Below are positions 10,313 to 21,600 of a DNA stretch of 64,000 bases, piece after piece. A program made the translations under genes and the position numbers. Source of the stretch: Tipula vernalis (Eukaryota; Arthropoda; Insecta; Diptera; Tipulidae). The DNA lies in NCBI GenBank assembly GCA_958295665.1, contig OY282558.1, positions 36,043,045 through 36,107,044 of the forward strand, written 5' to 3'. The stretch's first letter is position 1; every line of letters starts with the position of its first letter. The notes under the pieces are model-generated. The model was given only the letters and a program-made list of their open reading frames with translations, made no database searches and had not been told where the DNA came from.

Positions 10313-12250
10313 TTGTTCTTTATGTTTAATATGAGTACTGTTGAGGTTTATTATCAGAACATGAAAGGTATGAACACGAAACTTAATGATATTAGATTGC
10401 AAATTTTATCAACCAACTTTGAAGTATTATGTTTAACCAAGATTTGCCTTAACTCCTCTATGTACTCTATAAGTGATCGTATTTTTAACGGATGTACATG
10501 AAAAAAAGGATGGTGGAGGAGTCTGATTTGCATTGAGGAAAGGGTTATTTACTACTAAAATTTATTTTTTCAATGATTCAAATGTTATTTATTGATAATA
10601 TCTTTGTTAAGATTTGTCTTAACAAGAGTTAATATTTAGTGTTGGGTGTTGTTTACTTTAATATCCGCATTAAATTTGGTGAAAATAAACGATTTTGTGA
10701 TTTGTGGACGGATTTAGTTGTTTCAGCTCCTCCTACCTTCAAATTTTTGATATCGGGTGATTTTAATTTATCATGTATTGAGTGGTATCTAGATACTTCT
10801 AGTGTCGTCACAACAAATTACGAAGTAATTAGTACTTTAGAAATTGCTGGATCTTTAGAGATTGCAGAATAAATTATTGGACTTAGTTTTGAGTAATATA
10901 GAATCCTTCGATTAATTTTCGTAATCTGAGATATAATGTGATTGAAAATAGTTGATTTAAAATTGATTCCGACATTTTATTTACAAGTAAGGATGTCAAT
11001 GAAATGGTTAACGCTTTCTATGTTGCAATAAAAACTAAACTTAAAGGAAGACAGTTTCCGTGTTGGTTTTCTAGTGGCCTTAAAGCATTTATCATTGAAA
11101 AGAATAAAATTAGGCAAACGCTGTGAATTTACAATAATTTTTGCACAACGTAGAATTAAAGTAGACATTGAATTAAAAGTCTGCTTCAAGAATCATTTAA
11201 ATTCTCTAGAAGGGGAAATTAACTATGATCCAAAAAATAAATTTTTTGGAAATACACAAGCTTTTTAAGAAATGAAACAAATCTTACATTTTCAATATTT
11301 CTTGACCAATGTAATTGATCTGTGACCGGGGAAGTTGATTGTATTTATACCGATTTTAGCAAGCTTTTGATAAAGTAAATCATTCCATGTTATGTTCAAA
11401 ACTAGTGGCGTTTGGCTTATCACAATCAGTCGTAGTATTTTTTCAATCTTATTTTTTAGGTAGGAGTGTTTCACTGCTAAAGCTTCAACATTACGTCCTC
11501 TGATGTTCCCAATTTTTATTATCGATTTGATTGATGTGATTGAACCCGGTTGCCCATGTTATACAGATGATTTAAATATCTATAATAGTGAAGTACGTTA
11601 TTTGTCTGAACTACATTTAAATATTAGTAAATGTATGATAGTATCTTAAACCAGAAAGGTTAACAAACTCTATTTTGATTATAATGTTGATGGTATTTTA
11701 CTCAACAGGAACAGTATAGTAAAAGACCTAGGCATAATTTTTGATGATAAATTGAAATTTGATATTCATGTTGATACTTCACGTAGAAAATCGTTTCGAA
11801 TTCTAGGCTTTATATTTAGCAGAGGTCGTGAATTTAGATCACCCTCTATACTAATTACCATATACTATTTAATCATTTAGTGTGTAGTTCCTTAGAGTAC
11901 GGGTGCCAAATTTGGGAACCTTATTATGAAATATATTCTACAAAAATTGAACTGAACTATGGACTTGGTAGATTTGATATGAAATCACTTGAAATTAGAC
12001 GGATGTTTTTAGATGAATATCTGCTATATAAAATTTTTAATAATATGTTATTATTCGGTTATTAGTGCCAAGATTAATTTTTATTCACCAGCTAGCTTCT
12101 AGCAAATCTTGGCTTTTTCTCTCCATGTTTTAGAATGCAAACTAATCATGATATGTTATTGGTGAGCATTGATCTTTTTCGTTATTCGATTAACTAAAGA
12201 CAATTTCCCATTAAAAATATTTCTAATTTGAATTTGAAACCGAGGTGTCT
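10313..12250 (+). pseudogene. ORF2 (endonuclease-reverse transcriptase) remnant of the same non-LTR element
   Basis: 10313-10501 holds the endonuclease start (VEVYYQNMKGMNTKLNDI and EVLCLTKICLNSS, where Thr-Glu would be usual). 10639-10872 holds the C-terminal endonuclease block FKFLISGDFNLSCIEW. 11290-11600 holds damaged RT pieces with CYTDDLNIYN-like residues around 11555. 11640-12065 holds the thumb region ending near YLLYKIFNNM. The order matches Jockey/CR1-like ORF2 but large parts are deleted: total length is about 1.9 kb against roughly 2.7-3 kb for an intact ORF2. Multiple stops make it non-functional. Confidence 0.7.
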
Positions 12251-13629
12251 AAAATTGGAACATTTTTTTTACTAATTAACTAAACCTTTCCTATCCTTCA
12301 TTGGTCGTTCTCGTACATTTCAATCAATCAATCTATCATTTCCTTATAAACTTTGAAGTACGACAAGGATTTTTTTTTGTGTAAACACGGGGTAAACCTC
12401 ATACAAAATTTAAATGTCGATCATATTTAGACATGTATTTTTTAGGCTTTTGCTGATCAAAACCACCGTCGAGATTAAAACAATGAAAAACACAACAAAA
12501 TGTATTGTCTATAGATTTAGCACCACTATTTTATTGTTTGTAGCACGGTATGTAAAAACAACCATCCAAAACAATCATGTAAACGAACACTAAAAACTTT
12601 GGGTTAACGATTTAGGTTTTATTGGGAAATTTAAAACAAAAGGAGTATTATTTAGATTAATTGAATTTGAGTTGTTAGTTTAATATGTAAAACATGTTAG
12701 TCTTTTTCTAAGAAAATTAATTTGCTTAACAGCCTTTGTATAACTATCTGTATTGTATTTTGAAAATCATTTTTTATTTTTATTTCCATTTTGACAAAAA
12801 CTACATGTACATTTGTGATAAAATTTTTTTTTGTTTAGAAATTTAATCAAATTCAGAAAAGACTAAAATAGATGGTTTGGAATTGAATTTCAAATTTCGA
12901 ATGTCTGTACGGATTAATAACACACACAGGAAATTTGATTCGTACATCAAAAGACAATATTAGCTATTTTAAGAATAGCTTCTGTTCTCCGCACAACACT
13001 TATAACAGCTACATATACCAAATGGTATGTGTAGATAATAATCTCTGCGCATAAATAAAATAAAAGCAAAACACATTGGTTTTTATTGGGAAAAGTTATT
13101 CCTCATTTTAGACTTGATGTCACATACGCTTTTATTTTCATCCTTTAGCACAAAATAAGAATGGAAAATCGAAAATCAAAAAAAAAAAAAAAAACAACAT
13201 TTTCTTTTATGAACCCAGACGTCACCGAAAATTGAGTTTCGCATTGTATTGTTTTAACCCATTGATTTTTGGTAATCACATTACTTTTGGACTTTTGCTT
13301 GACGCATTTTGTTGCTTGACTTTATTTTGTGTGCGGAAAATTTAATTACGTTCAAAGTATTTTTTTGTTACATTATTTTAAGGTTGATTACAAATTAATT
13401 ACTTATCACAATGTAAACGGGTGATTAAATGTTAAATCGTTTTGATTTCATGATAAAAGGTCAAGATAGTGGAGTTATTTTAATCGTTCTGTATAATCGT
13501 TTTTTTTTTCTAAAGTCTGTATATCACTCGTATAAGCTCGTTTTAATTAAATTTCAAATTTTATTTTCTTCAATATTTAGAAGAAATTTTTCAAAACTTA
13601 ATTTTTCTAGATAAGCATGTTTATTGTGC
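12251..13629. other. AT-rich non-coding DNA
   Basis: Long A and T runs, for example 13176-13195, and AATAAA words. Nothing coding is recognised on either strand. Confidence 0.45.
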
Positions 13630-13904
13630 TTATTTTTTGTCATAGCTCCTTCGTCGGTTCTCATTTAACAATAGTGGAGTGGATTTCAAATATTTTCTGA
13701 GTTTCAAATTCACAACTACAGAAATCTCAATTAAAAACGAAAGTCGTAATAACTCTTTAATTTCAAAGGATTTGGTATTTCGCTGTGATTGCTTTGAATA
13801 TCGCTGGAGAAATATCTCCGTTTTGAAATATCGTAATAATTCTAGGCTTGATGTTTTAGCTGGTAGATTTCCATTTGTTGCGTTGCCGCAAGTTATTGAG
13901 ATAT

Positions 13905-14206
13905 TCATTGGAAAACCTTTTTCAAAAATGTTGTGTTCGTTACTGCATCTATTGCCATAATTTTAACTTTGATTCGAGGATGGGTCTTCGCTTGATTTGA
14001 TATCGATTTTGTCTGATATAATAAGGAGTTCATCTCTTCGAATGTTAAATTAATTCCGTTGGTTGGTTTAATAAGGAGAGATTTGACTGATTTTAATGCC
14101 GCCTCCCATAAACACCCAAAGTGAGGTGCCGCTGGTGGGATAAAATGCCAATTTATCATTTAGCTGTCATTAAGTTTTCGATGCACCCATGAAAAACAGT
14201 ACCAGT
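13905..14206 (-). pseudogene. BEL/Pao integrase, C-terminal half
   Basis: The minus strand reads [20 protein letters not shown], then KSVKSLL and [12 protein letters not shown]. This is the BEL/Pao integrase core around the catalytic Glu (LWEAA). Immediately upstream, at 14206, the reading is cut by the gypsy 3' LTR. Downstream of about 13905 the frame dissolves; the open frame at 13630-13908 has no clear match to the usual integrase tail. Confidence 0.75.
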
Positions 14207-14389
14207 TGTAATAATTGTGGCAATTATTATAAATTAAAAGACTTTCATTTAACAGTTAGTACTCATGCGTAGTTTTTATTCTTGTTGCCCTGATGCTGTT
14301 TGAAGTACAACTAAAAACTACTCGATATACATGGTTAAAATACATTATAGAACTAACAATGACATCTAGTGGCAACCAATATTATTACA
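14207..14389 (-). repeat. 3' LTR of the Ty3/gypsy element
   Basis: Begins TGTAATAATTGTGG and ends ATATTATTACA on the plus strand (TG...CA on either strand). Contains AAATTAAAAGACTTTC and GACATCTAGTGGCAACC. Four to six substitutions separate it from the 5' LTR. Confidence 0.9.
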
Positions 14390-14412
14390 CGCTTTTTTCT
14401 TTTGAAAGAAAT
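14390..14412 (-). promoter_or_regulatory. polypurine tract of the Ty3/gypsy element
   Basis: On the minus strand TTTCAAAAGAAAAAAGCG precedes the 3' LTR directly, the position of the plus-strand primer in reverse transcription. Confidence 0.65.
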
Positions 14413-14480
14413 TGAAATTTGAAATTGACATGATATCCAAATAAGTACTAATAAATTATTTAAATCTAATGGTTGTTACA

Positions 14481-15869
14481 TTAACTTAATCCCAAACATA
14501 TCTCTGAGGTGGACGAGTGATCTACTACGAGTTCTCTGACCCCCGTCTCACCAGCTATAACTGGTTCAGGTATCTCTTGATCGCTGGCTGACCCTGCTTC
14601 TGAATCAGAACTACTAGCGGTCTGATATTCATCTGATGCTGCATTACTCTCATTCAACACTGGTCGGACTGGCTCATCCACATCACAAATACTTGGTTCA
14701 TTGCCATCATTAACATTCCCCTGTACGTTACGCAAAAGTGGCGGTACAATTTTAATAGGTTTCAAATTATCCTGACCCGCAACATTACATCTAACATTTT
14801 CTTCAAACATTACTTCTCCCCCATTCATTTCGTTATTCTTAGTCTTGGCGGTGAACCGTCGGTTGCGTCTAAAATAATTATCAAAATTATACCTAACGAT
14901 GTATGATCGACCATTCACATTACCAACAATTGAACCATAATTCCATTCTTTTCCATTTTTTTTAAAAATCACGAGATCACCCACATTTAGTACTGGCAGT
15001 GCTCTTGCATTCCGATCATAATAATACTTCTGCCTTTCTTTTTTTTCTTTAATTTTGTTTTGAACGATCCCCTCACTTAGGTTGTCTCGATATAACAATG
15101 AATCCGAAATCGGCATTTTCGTCTTGACCACCCGCCCAAACAATAACTGGCCTGGTGTCAAACGCATACTTGCCACAGGAGTTGTGTTATATTTTAAAAT
15201 TCGATGCTGATAATTTTCCGTGTCTCTATCTTCAACACAACGTTTCAAAATGTTTTTAGCAATCGCAACACCTTTCTCAGCTAATCCGTTGCTTTGTGGA
15301 TACCGAGGACTCGAGAACTTCATTATCATATTGTAATCATTTGCAAATTCCTCAAATTCCCGTGAGTTAAATGGTACATTATCCGATTTTACTACAGTTG
15401 GATATCCGATTCTATCAAACCCACTTTTCAATCTTCCAATGATATGACGCGCTGTTTTGTTCTTCAAATGTTCAACAATTAAATATCCCGAATATGCATC
15501 GATAACAGACAAGAAGTCCTGTCCAGCATACTCAAATAGATCCATCGACACTATATGAAACGGATACTTTGGTAGCTCTTCTTGAACTAGTAAAACTAGT
15601 AGTATAGTAATAAAGCATTCACGTGCAAGAGTTTTTTCGACTCCCAAATGTGGTGCATGTAACCACTTGCTAAGTTTACCTTGTAATTCTTTTGGAATCA
15701 CGAGTCGATGATCTCGAAAGAGTAAGTTATTATCACAATGAAGTTCATTCTTGAATTTGTGAAACATACGGCTCAGATCGCCCAGCAGAAGATAATTCGG
15801 CCAACCGTTCTCTACATATCGACAAACTCGCAAAAAAATTTCATCTCGTTCAATGGTTGAACGGTACAA
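14481..15869 (-). CDS. Ty3/gypsy integrase, with internal deletion in the zinc-binding region
   Basis: A 462-codon open frame on the minus strand. After an N-terminal linker with LHAPHLGVEKTLARECF, the His half of the HHCC zinc domain is seen but the two cysteines are missing; the reading jumps to LVQEELPKYPFHIVSMDLFE, so about 25-30 residues were deleted. The DDE core is complete: Asp in VSMDLFE, Asp in VVKSDNVPF, Glu in SPRYPQSNGLAEKGV. A long C-terminal region has basic and acidic/Ser-rich parts (SSSDSEAGSASD), and the stop lies ~90 bp before the LTR. DNA insertion of the element copy is its normal role. Its start overlaps the end of the RNase H reading in another frame, which marks a frameshift near 15840. 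Confidence 0.85.
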   Translation of the reverse strand: MYRSTIERDEIFLRVCRYVENGWPNYLLLGDLSRMFHKFKNELHCDNNLLFRDHRLVIPKELQGKLSKWLHAPHLGVEKTLARECFITILLVLLVQEELPKYPFHIVSMDLFEYAGQDFLSVIDAYSGYLIVEHLKNKTARHIIGRLKSGFDRIGYPTVVKSDNVPFNSREFEEFANDYNMIMKFSSPRYPQSNGLAEKGVAIAKNILKRCVEDRDTENYQHRILKYNTTPVASMRLTPGQLLFGRVVKTKMPISDSLLYRDNLSEGIVQNKIKEKKERQKYYYDRNARALPVLNVGDLVIFKKNGKEWNYGSIVGNVNGRSYIVRYNFDNYFRRNRRFTAKTKNNEMNGGEVMFEENVRCNVAGQDNLKPIKIVPPLLRNVQGNVNDGNEPSICDVDEPVRPVLNESNAASDEYQTASSSDSEAGSASDQEIPEPVIAGETGVRELVVDHSSTSEICLGLS

Positions 15870-16324
15870 ATCATAATTTTAGTTACTGAATGAATGATTC
15901 TCGATAAATCCGTGTCTTCTTGACATTCCGATAGTTGGGCTCGTGACAAGCAGTCAGCCACAAGCATTTCTTTGCCCGGCTTGTAAACAACAGTCATCTT
16001 TGGATATTTCAAAAGTGACATGAGCATACGCTGAAGCCGCATTGTCACATCATCAATATCCCGCCTGACCAAAGTTTCCAAAGGTTTGTGATCACTTTCC
16101 ACCGTAAATTCACGTCCATACAAAAAATAATGAAACCGCTGACATGCAAACACAATTGCCAACAACTCCTTTTCGATCTGAGCCCACTTTTGTTCACTTT
16201 TATTTAACGTCCGAGACGCATATGCTACTGGGTGTCCTCTCTGAACAATTACACAACCCAATCCATCTTTAGATGCATCCGTTTGCACAATGACTGGCAA
16301 CTTCGGATCATACATCGCCAACAC
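15870..16324 (-). pseudogene. Ty3/gypsy RNase H
   Basis: Minus-strand frame with VIVQTDASKDGLGCV (catalytic Asp), VAYASRTL, EKELLAIVFACQRFHYFLYG (catalytic Glu) and VESDHKPLETL (catalytic Asp), then VYKPGKEMLVADCLSR. It removes the RNA strand of the RNA-DNA hybrid. It overlaps the RT frame by a few codons around 16308-16324 in a different frame, so a frameshift separates the two domains. The conserved catalytic residues are all still present. Confidence 0.85.
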
Positions 16325-17268
16325 CGGTTCCGATGCTACGATGTGCCGATTGCTTTGACAAATTTGGAATGAATTTAGTTAAATATTTAAGTATACCCAA
16401 AAATCTTGAAACGGCCGCTTTATCCCCCGGCTTTTTTATCTTTAAAATTGCGTCACGATACTTTAAATTCGCCTTAAAGTTTCCTTCAAACAAGATATGA
16501 CCTATAAATTTAACATCACGCTTTCGATATTGAATTTTATCCGGGTTAAATTTAATATTGTATTTACGCGCTCTTTGCATGACCTTTTCCATTATCCGAT
16601 CGTGTTCTTCTTCCGTTTTCGCGCAAATACCCACATCATCAAAATAAATTATCACTCCCTCAATGTCACCCAACATTTTAAACATTTCACGTTGAAATAA
16701 TTCCGGTACAAAATTAAACCCAAATGGCACGCGATTGAATTTATATCTCCCAAAACGGAGTCATGAATGTTGTTAAATCGGAGCTCACTACGTCCAATTC
16801 CATTTGCCAATAGCCACTCTTCAAGTCAAAAACTGAAAAAACGTCAATCGTTGGAATCAAAAAATGTTCACGCCTGATGCACTCATTGAGTGGTTTCGGG
16901 TCCAAACAAATTCGCCGTTCACTTGAGTTAGGCTTTTCGACTATTTGTAAATTATTAACCCAATCAGTCGGGTAATCAACAGGTGAAATGATTCCATCCT
17001 GTACCATTCTATCAAGCTGCGAGCTCAATTTATCCCACAAAGAGTTTGGTATACGTTTCTTATAGTGAAGAACCGGCTTTGAATTTTCCTTCATATTTAT
17101 CGAAAACGTTTCTGGAAATTTACTCAAACCTTCAAAGACATCACGATTGTTTTTCAAAAATTCCCCTTGTGTTTGTGACAAACACGCAACAGAACCTACA
17201 TCAGTTCGTTTGACTAATCCAAATCTTTCACATGATTCGAGACCGAGTATCGGTTCACACCATTCCAT
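16308..17268 (-). pseudogene. Ty3/gypsy reverse transcriptase
   Basis: Two minus-strand frames. 16741-17268 gives the fingers and first palm part with RICLDPKPLNECI and VFDLKSGYWQMELD. 16308-16730 gives MPFGFNFVPELFQREM and the active-site block IIYFDDVGI, then FIGHIL and VSRFLGILKYLTKFIPNLS. The split at 16731-16741 is a frameshift between FMTPFWEI and MPFGFN, where the family reads continuously. The FDD active site is a known variant of YxDD. Sequence order and spacing are otherwise full length. Confidence 0.88.
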
Positions 17269-17315
17269 TTTGGCTTTCTGATCGAAACATGTTAATTTGA
17301 CCGTTCCAAAAACAT

Positions 17316-17930
17316 TTACTTATTTCCATTATAATCATAAACCGAATAATTTCCATTCTTATTTTCCAATTTTGTTTTCAATGTTCTAAATTTTATTTTC
17401 GGAATGCAGTCCACATCAGATCCAGTGTCGAGTTTAAACTTAACTAATTGATTTCCTACTTGATACTCCTTATACCATCGCTTCATATGGTTGGCAATAT
17501 TACTTGAATTTATTCTATAAATAAGATCTACTTTAATAACCCTATTCGCACTTCCATCACTAATTTGTACACAATTACCTGAGCTATCCCAGTTAATTGA
17601 TTGTTGTTGTTGTTTTCGATTACTGTTATTATCCGGCTTACGGTTTCCAAACGTGTTTCCGGATTTGGTTCCATTGCTGTCTGTTTCCTTACCCTTCGAT
17701 TTACAAAAACGCTGGAAATGGCCCTTACGTCCACATGACCGGCAATTGATATCCTTGGCTTTGCATGATTGTAAATGATTTGCTGTGAAATCATTACCAC
17801 AATTGTAACAAAGACGTATTACAGCATCGATTGTTTCCTTTGGCCGATATTCAGCTACACTATTAACACATGGTTGACTGTTTGTGTTCAACAACGCCTT
17901 ATGTGCATAGCAGCTTCGTACATTTTGCAC
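17316..17930 (-). pseudogene. Ty3/gypsy gag C-terminus (zinc knuckles) and aspartic protease
   Basis: Minus-strand frame of 204 codons. Zinc knuckle-like CYNCGNDFTANHLQSC comes first, then a canonical CRSCGRKGHFQRFC (CCHC). A Gln/Asn-rich linker follows. The protease active site is VKFKLDTGSDVDCIP. RNA packaging and polyprotein cleavage are the family roles. The frame upstream is shifted relative to the gag start at 18545, with the switch around 17930-18070. Confidence 0.85.
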
Positions 17931-18062
17931 GTTTCAATGACTTTTTGCAATGATTCATCCTTTCCTTCCAACAATTTTAATTGCAATTTTTTATCATTCA
18001 CCCCAATGACGATTCGCTCCTTCAACATACTCTCGTTGTACGATTTTCCTTCCAATTTGTAC

Positions 18063-18545
18063 TCACAAAATACAATTTGTTTGCGAAGTCCTGTTTCGAA
18101 CTCTACAAGGTTGTTTTTCTTTTTGCATGTTGTGAAATTTGAACGATTCCATTAGTATGTTATTCTTTGGTATACAATACCCATCAAACGCTTTCAACAT
18201 CTCCTCCAAAGTTCTTGGAATATTGGCATTTGGTACCACATCCGTAGCATCTTTATTCTCTTGCCCATTTTCGTTTGCATTTACCGTTTGAACAGCAACT
18301 GGCTCAATGACAGCATTCTGATTTCCAAGAATCCCATCCGTTGTTCCATCGTTCGGGAACAATGTGTTATATATCTCCATCGCCTGGGAACCGATTAACC
18401 ACAGAAATGTTGCTATTTTTTCCGATTCAGTTTTAACATTTTTTCCCGTTGCCATCATATACATTAAAAATGTACGTTTCCACATTGACCACCCCTTTTC
18501 CAAATTCGCGCAATCCAATTCCACTGGTAAGCGTTCGTTCGACAT
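18063..18545 (-). pseudogene. Ty3/gypsy gag, capsid region
   Basis: Starts with MSNERLPVELDCANLEKGW shortly downstream of the primer site. It contains WKRTFLMYMMATG and FLWLIGSQAMEIYNTL, the capsid-type helices, then a Thr/Asn-rich insertion and LEEMLKAFDGYCIPKNN with ESFKFHNMQ. The FDGYCxPKxN-E-KF block is shared with gypsy elements of the Mag type, a tentative clade call. It is open to about 18063, where the frame changes; the missing section lies between 17930 and 18070 in another frame. Confidence 0.8.
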
Positions 18546-18779
18546 TATTTTGTGTTAATGTTCGATTTTCCAAAACTAATCCAAAATATTTACGAAAAAT
18601 ATTTTACAACGATGAGTCGTTTCACCACAAATTGCAATATGGTCCGCTATTTCAGAACGTGACGTCACCGCTTCCTTTGCTCCATCTCGAACACAATTCG
18701 TTTTCCAAACAATCCACAAAAATTCACTAATTTTCAATAATCCACTTATTCAACTTCGTTTCCAATTATATTTCCGATT

Positions 18780-18794
18780 TTCCTTCTGACACCA
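18780..18794 (-). promoter_or_regulatory. candidate primer-binding site of the Ty3/gypsy element
   Basis: On the minus strand TGGTGTCAGAAGG starts right at the end of the 5' LTR. The TGG start and position fit a tRNA primer site; the tRNA was not determined. Confidence 0.6.
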
Positions 18795-18977
18795 TATAAT
18801 AATTGTGGCAATTATTATAAATTAAAAGACTTTCATTTAACAGTTAATACTCATGCGTAGTTTTTATTTTTGTTGCCCTGATGCTGTTTGACGTACAACT
18901 AAAAACTACTCGATATACATGGTTAAAATACATTATAGAACTAACAATGACATCTAGTGGCAAACAATATTATTACA
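18795..18977 (-). repeat. 5' LTR of the Ty3/gypsy element
   Basis: Second LTR, differing from the first at a few sites (for example GTTAATACTC for GTTAGTACTC, GACGTAC for GAAGTAC). Its inner terminal dinucleotide on the minus strand is TA where the other copy has CA. Confidence 0.9.
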
Positions 18978-19809
18978 CCAGTATCGCTGTATATATCATT
19001 AGGTACACTCTTCTGGAAGTAAATCTTTTCATTGTTGCTAAGAATGCGTCAGACTTTAAATCACTAACAGTTTCGATCTGTACGGCTTTCGACACCATTC
19101 ATACGAAAATTGTGATGTATCCCTTTATTATTTTTGCCCTATCCCTCTTCTGGTAACTAATTCGATAAATCGCGCATTGTTACCTTTGTTACATTGCCCA
19201 TTATTTGCATTGAAGTATCTGCCCGATGTCTCGTGTACTTCACACATTTTTCCAGTTGCTTTCTGATATGATTGCGGCTACCTACAATCCAATTAGGTGG
19301 GGTGTTAAGGAAAGACCGGAATGTAAATATTTTTGATGGAAAACGTTTATTATCAATCTGCTTAACCTTTCATTTTTTGATAATTTATTAATTTCTGGTT
19401 CATATTTACTGAGTTGTGCCCATTTTCGGCTTCAACTTTTTCAAGTGTTGTTGGTCTTATATCGCGTAGCTTACCACTCTAATCAGTTTGCTGTATACTG
19501 AATATTTATTGATTAAATCTGCCAATATATCGTGAGTTTTGTTTGTTTGCAGGCTGCATACTTTAAGTTTCCTTTTTATTTATGTGCCAGTTGCTAGAAT
19601 TCTGCATTAGATAGATTGGACCATACCTCTTAGTTCAATTCGTTGGATACTCCGAGAGCCCTTTGCCCAAGCATAAATTCTAGCTTGTGGTACATTTATC
19701 GTTGGAACCTGAATTTTTTGCAGTTGCTTTAGTTCTAATTTAATTTAGGTCTAAGTTAATATAGGTAAATCTTTATCCCAATCTACCTTTATCATTCACA
19801 ATTTTTCCA
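18978..19809 (-). pseudogene. BEL/Pao integrase N-half and RNase H/linker zone, heavily decayed
   Basis: Next to the gypsy 5' LTR the minus strand gives the integrase residues [17 protein letters not shown], matching the region before the WHF block left of the insertion. Further right, many stops interrupt short recognisable pieces, including a part reading ELKQLQKIQVPT-like residues near 19700. Too damaged for domain-by-domain assignment. Confidence 0.55.
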
Positions 19810-20960
19810 TCAAAATCTTAAATTGTATGATAGAAGGCGATACCAGTCCAAAGGGGTCAACAATTTGTGAATTTTCCATTGCAACCCGAGTATTTTTGTA
19901 GTTGCGGTTTCATCTTCAAAATTAATATTTTTTGACCTAACTTCGAAATTATTAGATAAATTGTGATAATTGAATTGCCATTTTCGTAAGTGAGAGCCAC
20001 CTGATTTGAATATGTTGTAGATTTTTTCTTTTAGCCGCATAGCATTTTCAACTGTATCTGCACTGTTGATTAAATCATCAACACAAAAATCATTGAAGAT
20101 TATTGGGTGAATACTAGATTCGATGTGATCTACTGCTGTTTGTTGCAGAGCACATACCGCTAAAAATGCGGAACATGCTAGGCCGAAACGTACTGTGGCG
20201 AGTCGATAATGAATCAATTTGTTTCTAGGAGTTTTACGCCATAATATTCGTTGGAAATCAGTGTTCGTTTTATCAACTAACACTTCTTCTCCTTAGTAAT
20301 ACAAAAACCTAACTAAATTTTGATCAATTTCAAAAAAACAGATAAAAATTGCGTGACACCATACATTATAGAGAATATAATTACTACCTTTCATAGATAT
20401 TACGTTTAAAGCTTCTAATACTTTTGAGATCTTACTAAGGGCCACAAAACGCAGATAATTTTTGAAAATTGATCAAAATCAGGGTACCGTTTTGTGTTAA
20501 AAAGGGGATGACTTGTCGAAAGCGATCCGATTTTATCGAAACCTTATAAGTATTGACCAAAGTGTTGGTTGTATCGTTGGACCTATCATAAGTTTTTGAT
20601 TAAGCGAAACTCCGGTTGAAGTTTTGCAAGATCCGTCAAAAACTACACAAACTTTCGTAGTAGAATTTCCTTCCTTTACAACTGTATGATGCGAGAAATA
20701 GTAAGTGTTTATCTATTTTGCATTAACATCTTGCGCTATGTAATCATCGATTGCCTTTATATATTCCTTTTACAATGCTTCGTTTGATGGCAGTTTTCTT
20801 TCCAAATTGTAAAACCATTTCGTCACCGTATATACTGAATTTTCTAGATCTGAAAAATTTCTTTGAAAAGGAATCTTTACTAAAAACATTCCATTTTTGC
20901 CTTGGTAATTTTGGAATAATTAAAGCCTTGATTAAAACATCACTAGTTTTGTAAGACTGC
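19810..20960 (-). pseudogene. BEL/Pao reverse transcriptase
   Basis: Upstream half at 20500-20960 (minus) gives YYFSHHTVVKEGNSTTKVC, VVFDGSCKTSTGVSLN and LMIGPTIQPTLWSILIRFR. After an inserted inverted-repeat unit at about 20298-20490 the reading continues at 19810-20283 with FQRILWRKTPRNKLIHYRL, VRFGLACSAFLAVCAL and the active site FCVDDLINSADT, then GGSHLRKWQFN. This is the standard BEL/Pao RT order with a VDD active site. The insertion and several stops inactivate it. Confidence 0.82.
20298..20490. repeat. small inverted-repeat insertion in BEL/Pao RT
   Basis: TTTTGATCAATTTCAAAAA near 20313 and TTTTTGAAAATTGATCAAAA near 20459 are near-perfect inverted arms of about 20 bp with ~130 bp between. 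The unit interrupts the RT between the FRKHRV-type block and QRILWRK, so it is an insertion, MITE-like. Confidence 0.55.
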
Positions 20961-20989
20961 TAGTCGTAATAGTTAACGTGGCTAGACCT

Positions 20990-21600
20990 ACGATTACAAT
21001 TTTTGCATTCTTCTTGAGGCAATCTAAGGGCATGCATGCAAGCTTTTGAAAAAAGATGCTTGCGATCGGGAATCCAATAGAACTATGCATCTTAACAAGG
21101 AACCATCACTTCGTTTCACGTTCACTGTTACTGTTGGGAGCAGCGATTGGTATTTATGTAGCAGCATTTGTTGTATTTGACTGAATTTCCGTACATATAC
21201 TCCAAGCTCTTGGCGTTTGATGACACAGTCAAACCATGATGACCATTGCAGTAAGCAATGGTGTTTTCTGTTGCAAATACTACAACGAAATTTTGTTGTG
21301 CAGACTCCTGCCTGGTGAGTCGCAATTAAAACAGAGCATTTTGTTCGCTGTTAAAGCTCTTCTTTAACTAATGTTCATTCGTTGGATTTGGATAACGAAT
21401 GGTTAACTATTTGTACATTTGGGGAACGATGCTGAATTAACATGAGCATGGTTTGCTCTAACTTTAAGTTCATCACTTTCTAATATCTTTGGATTCATCA
21501 ATTTGCAACACATATTGAAGGTATCTTTAGGTGACTGCTCAATTTTCGCGAGTTCGGTAATTATTAATTTTTTTTTTCCAACTTTAGTCAAATGAATTCA
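20990..21600 (-). pseudogene. BEL/Pao gag zinc knuckle and protease
   Basis: On the minus strand MLCFNCDSPGRS, then CRICNRKHHCLLQ give the BEL/Pao gag knuckles. LLPTVTVNVKRSDGSLLRC and IVLLDSRSQASFFSK follow; the latter is the protease site, with DSR where DSG is usual. The frame at 21403-21591 (SPKDTFNMCCKLMNPKILES) fits more N-terminal gag. Frameshifts separate the parts. Confidence 0.7.

Larger units (their letters stand above)
14207..18977 (-). mobile_element. Ty3/gypsy retrotransposon with LTRs and 5-bp TSD
   Basis: Near-identical LTRs lie at 14207-14389 and 18795-18977 (about 183 bp, only a handful of differences). The target duplication CCAGT is at 14202-14206 and 18978-18982. Minus-strand gene order is gag, protease, reverse transcriptase, RNase H, integrase. 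A purine-rich tract (AAAAGAAAAAAGCG on the minus strand) abuts the 3' LTR, and TGGTGTCAGAAGG directly follows the 5' LTR as a primer-site candidate. Total length 4771 bp. Gag and pol carry a few frameshifts and one integrase deletion, so this copy is inactive but recent. Confidence 0.92.

Noticed and set aside
13630..13908. 92-codon minus open frame as the BEL/Pao integrase tail
   Set aside because: Follows the integrase core but lacks the expected SRPL, GHF and C-terminal blocks; left unassigned within the element span.
17775..18155. 126-codon plus-strand open frame
   Set aside because: Antisense to the gypsy gag, which explains it.
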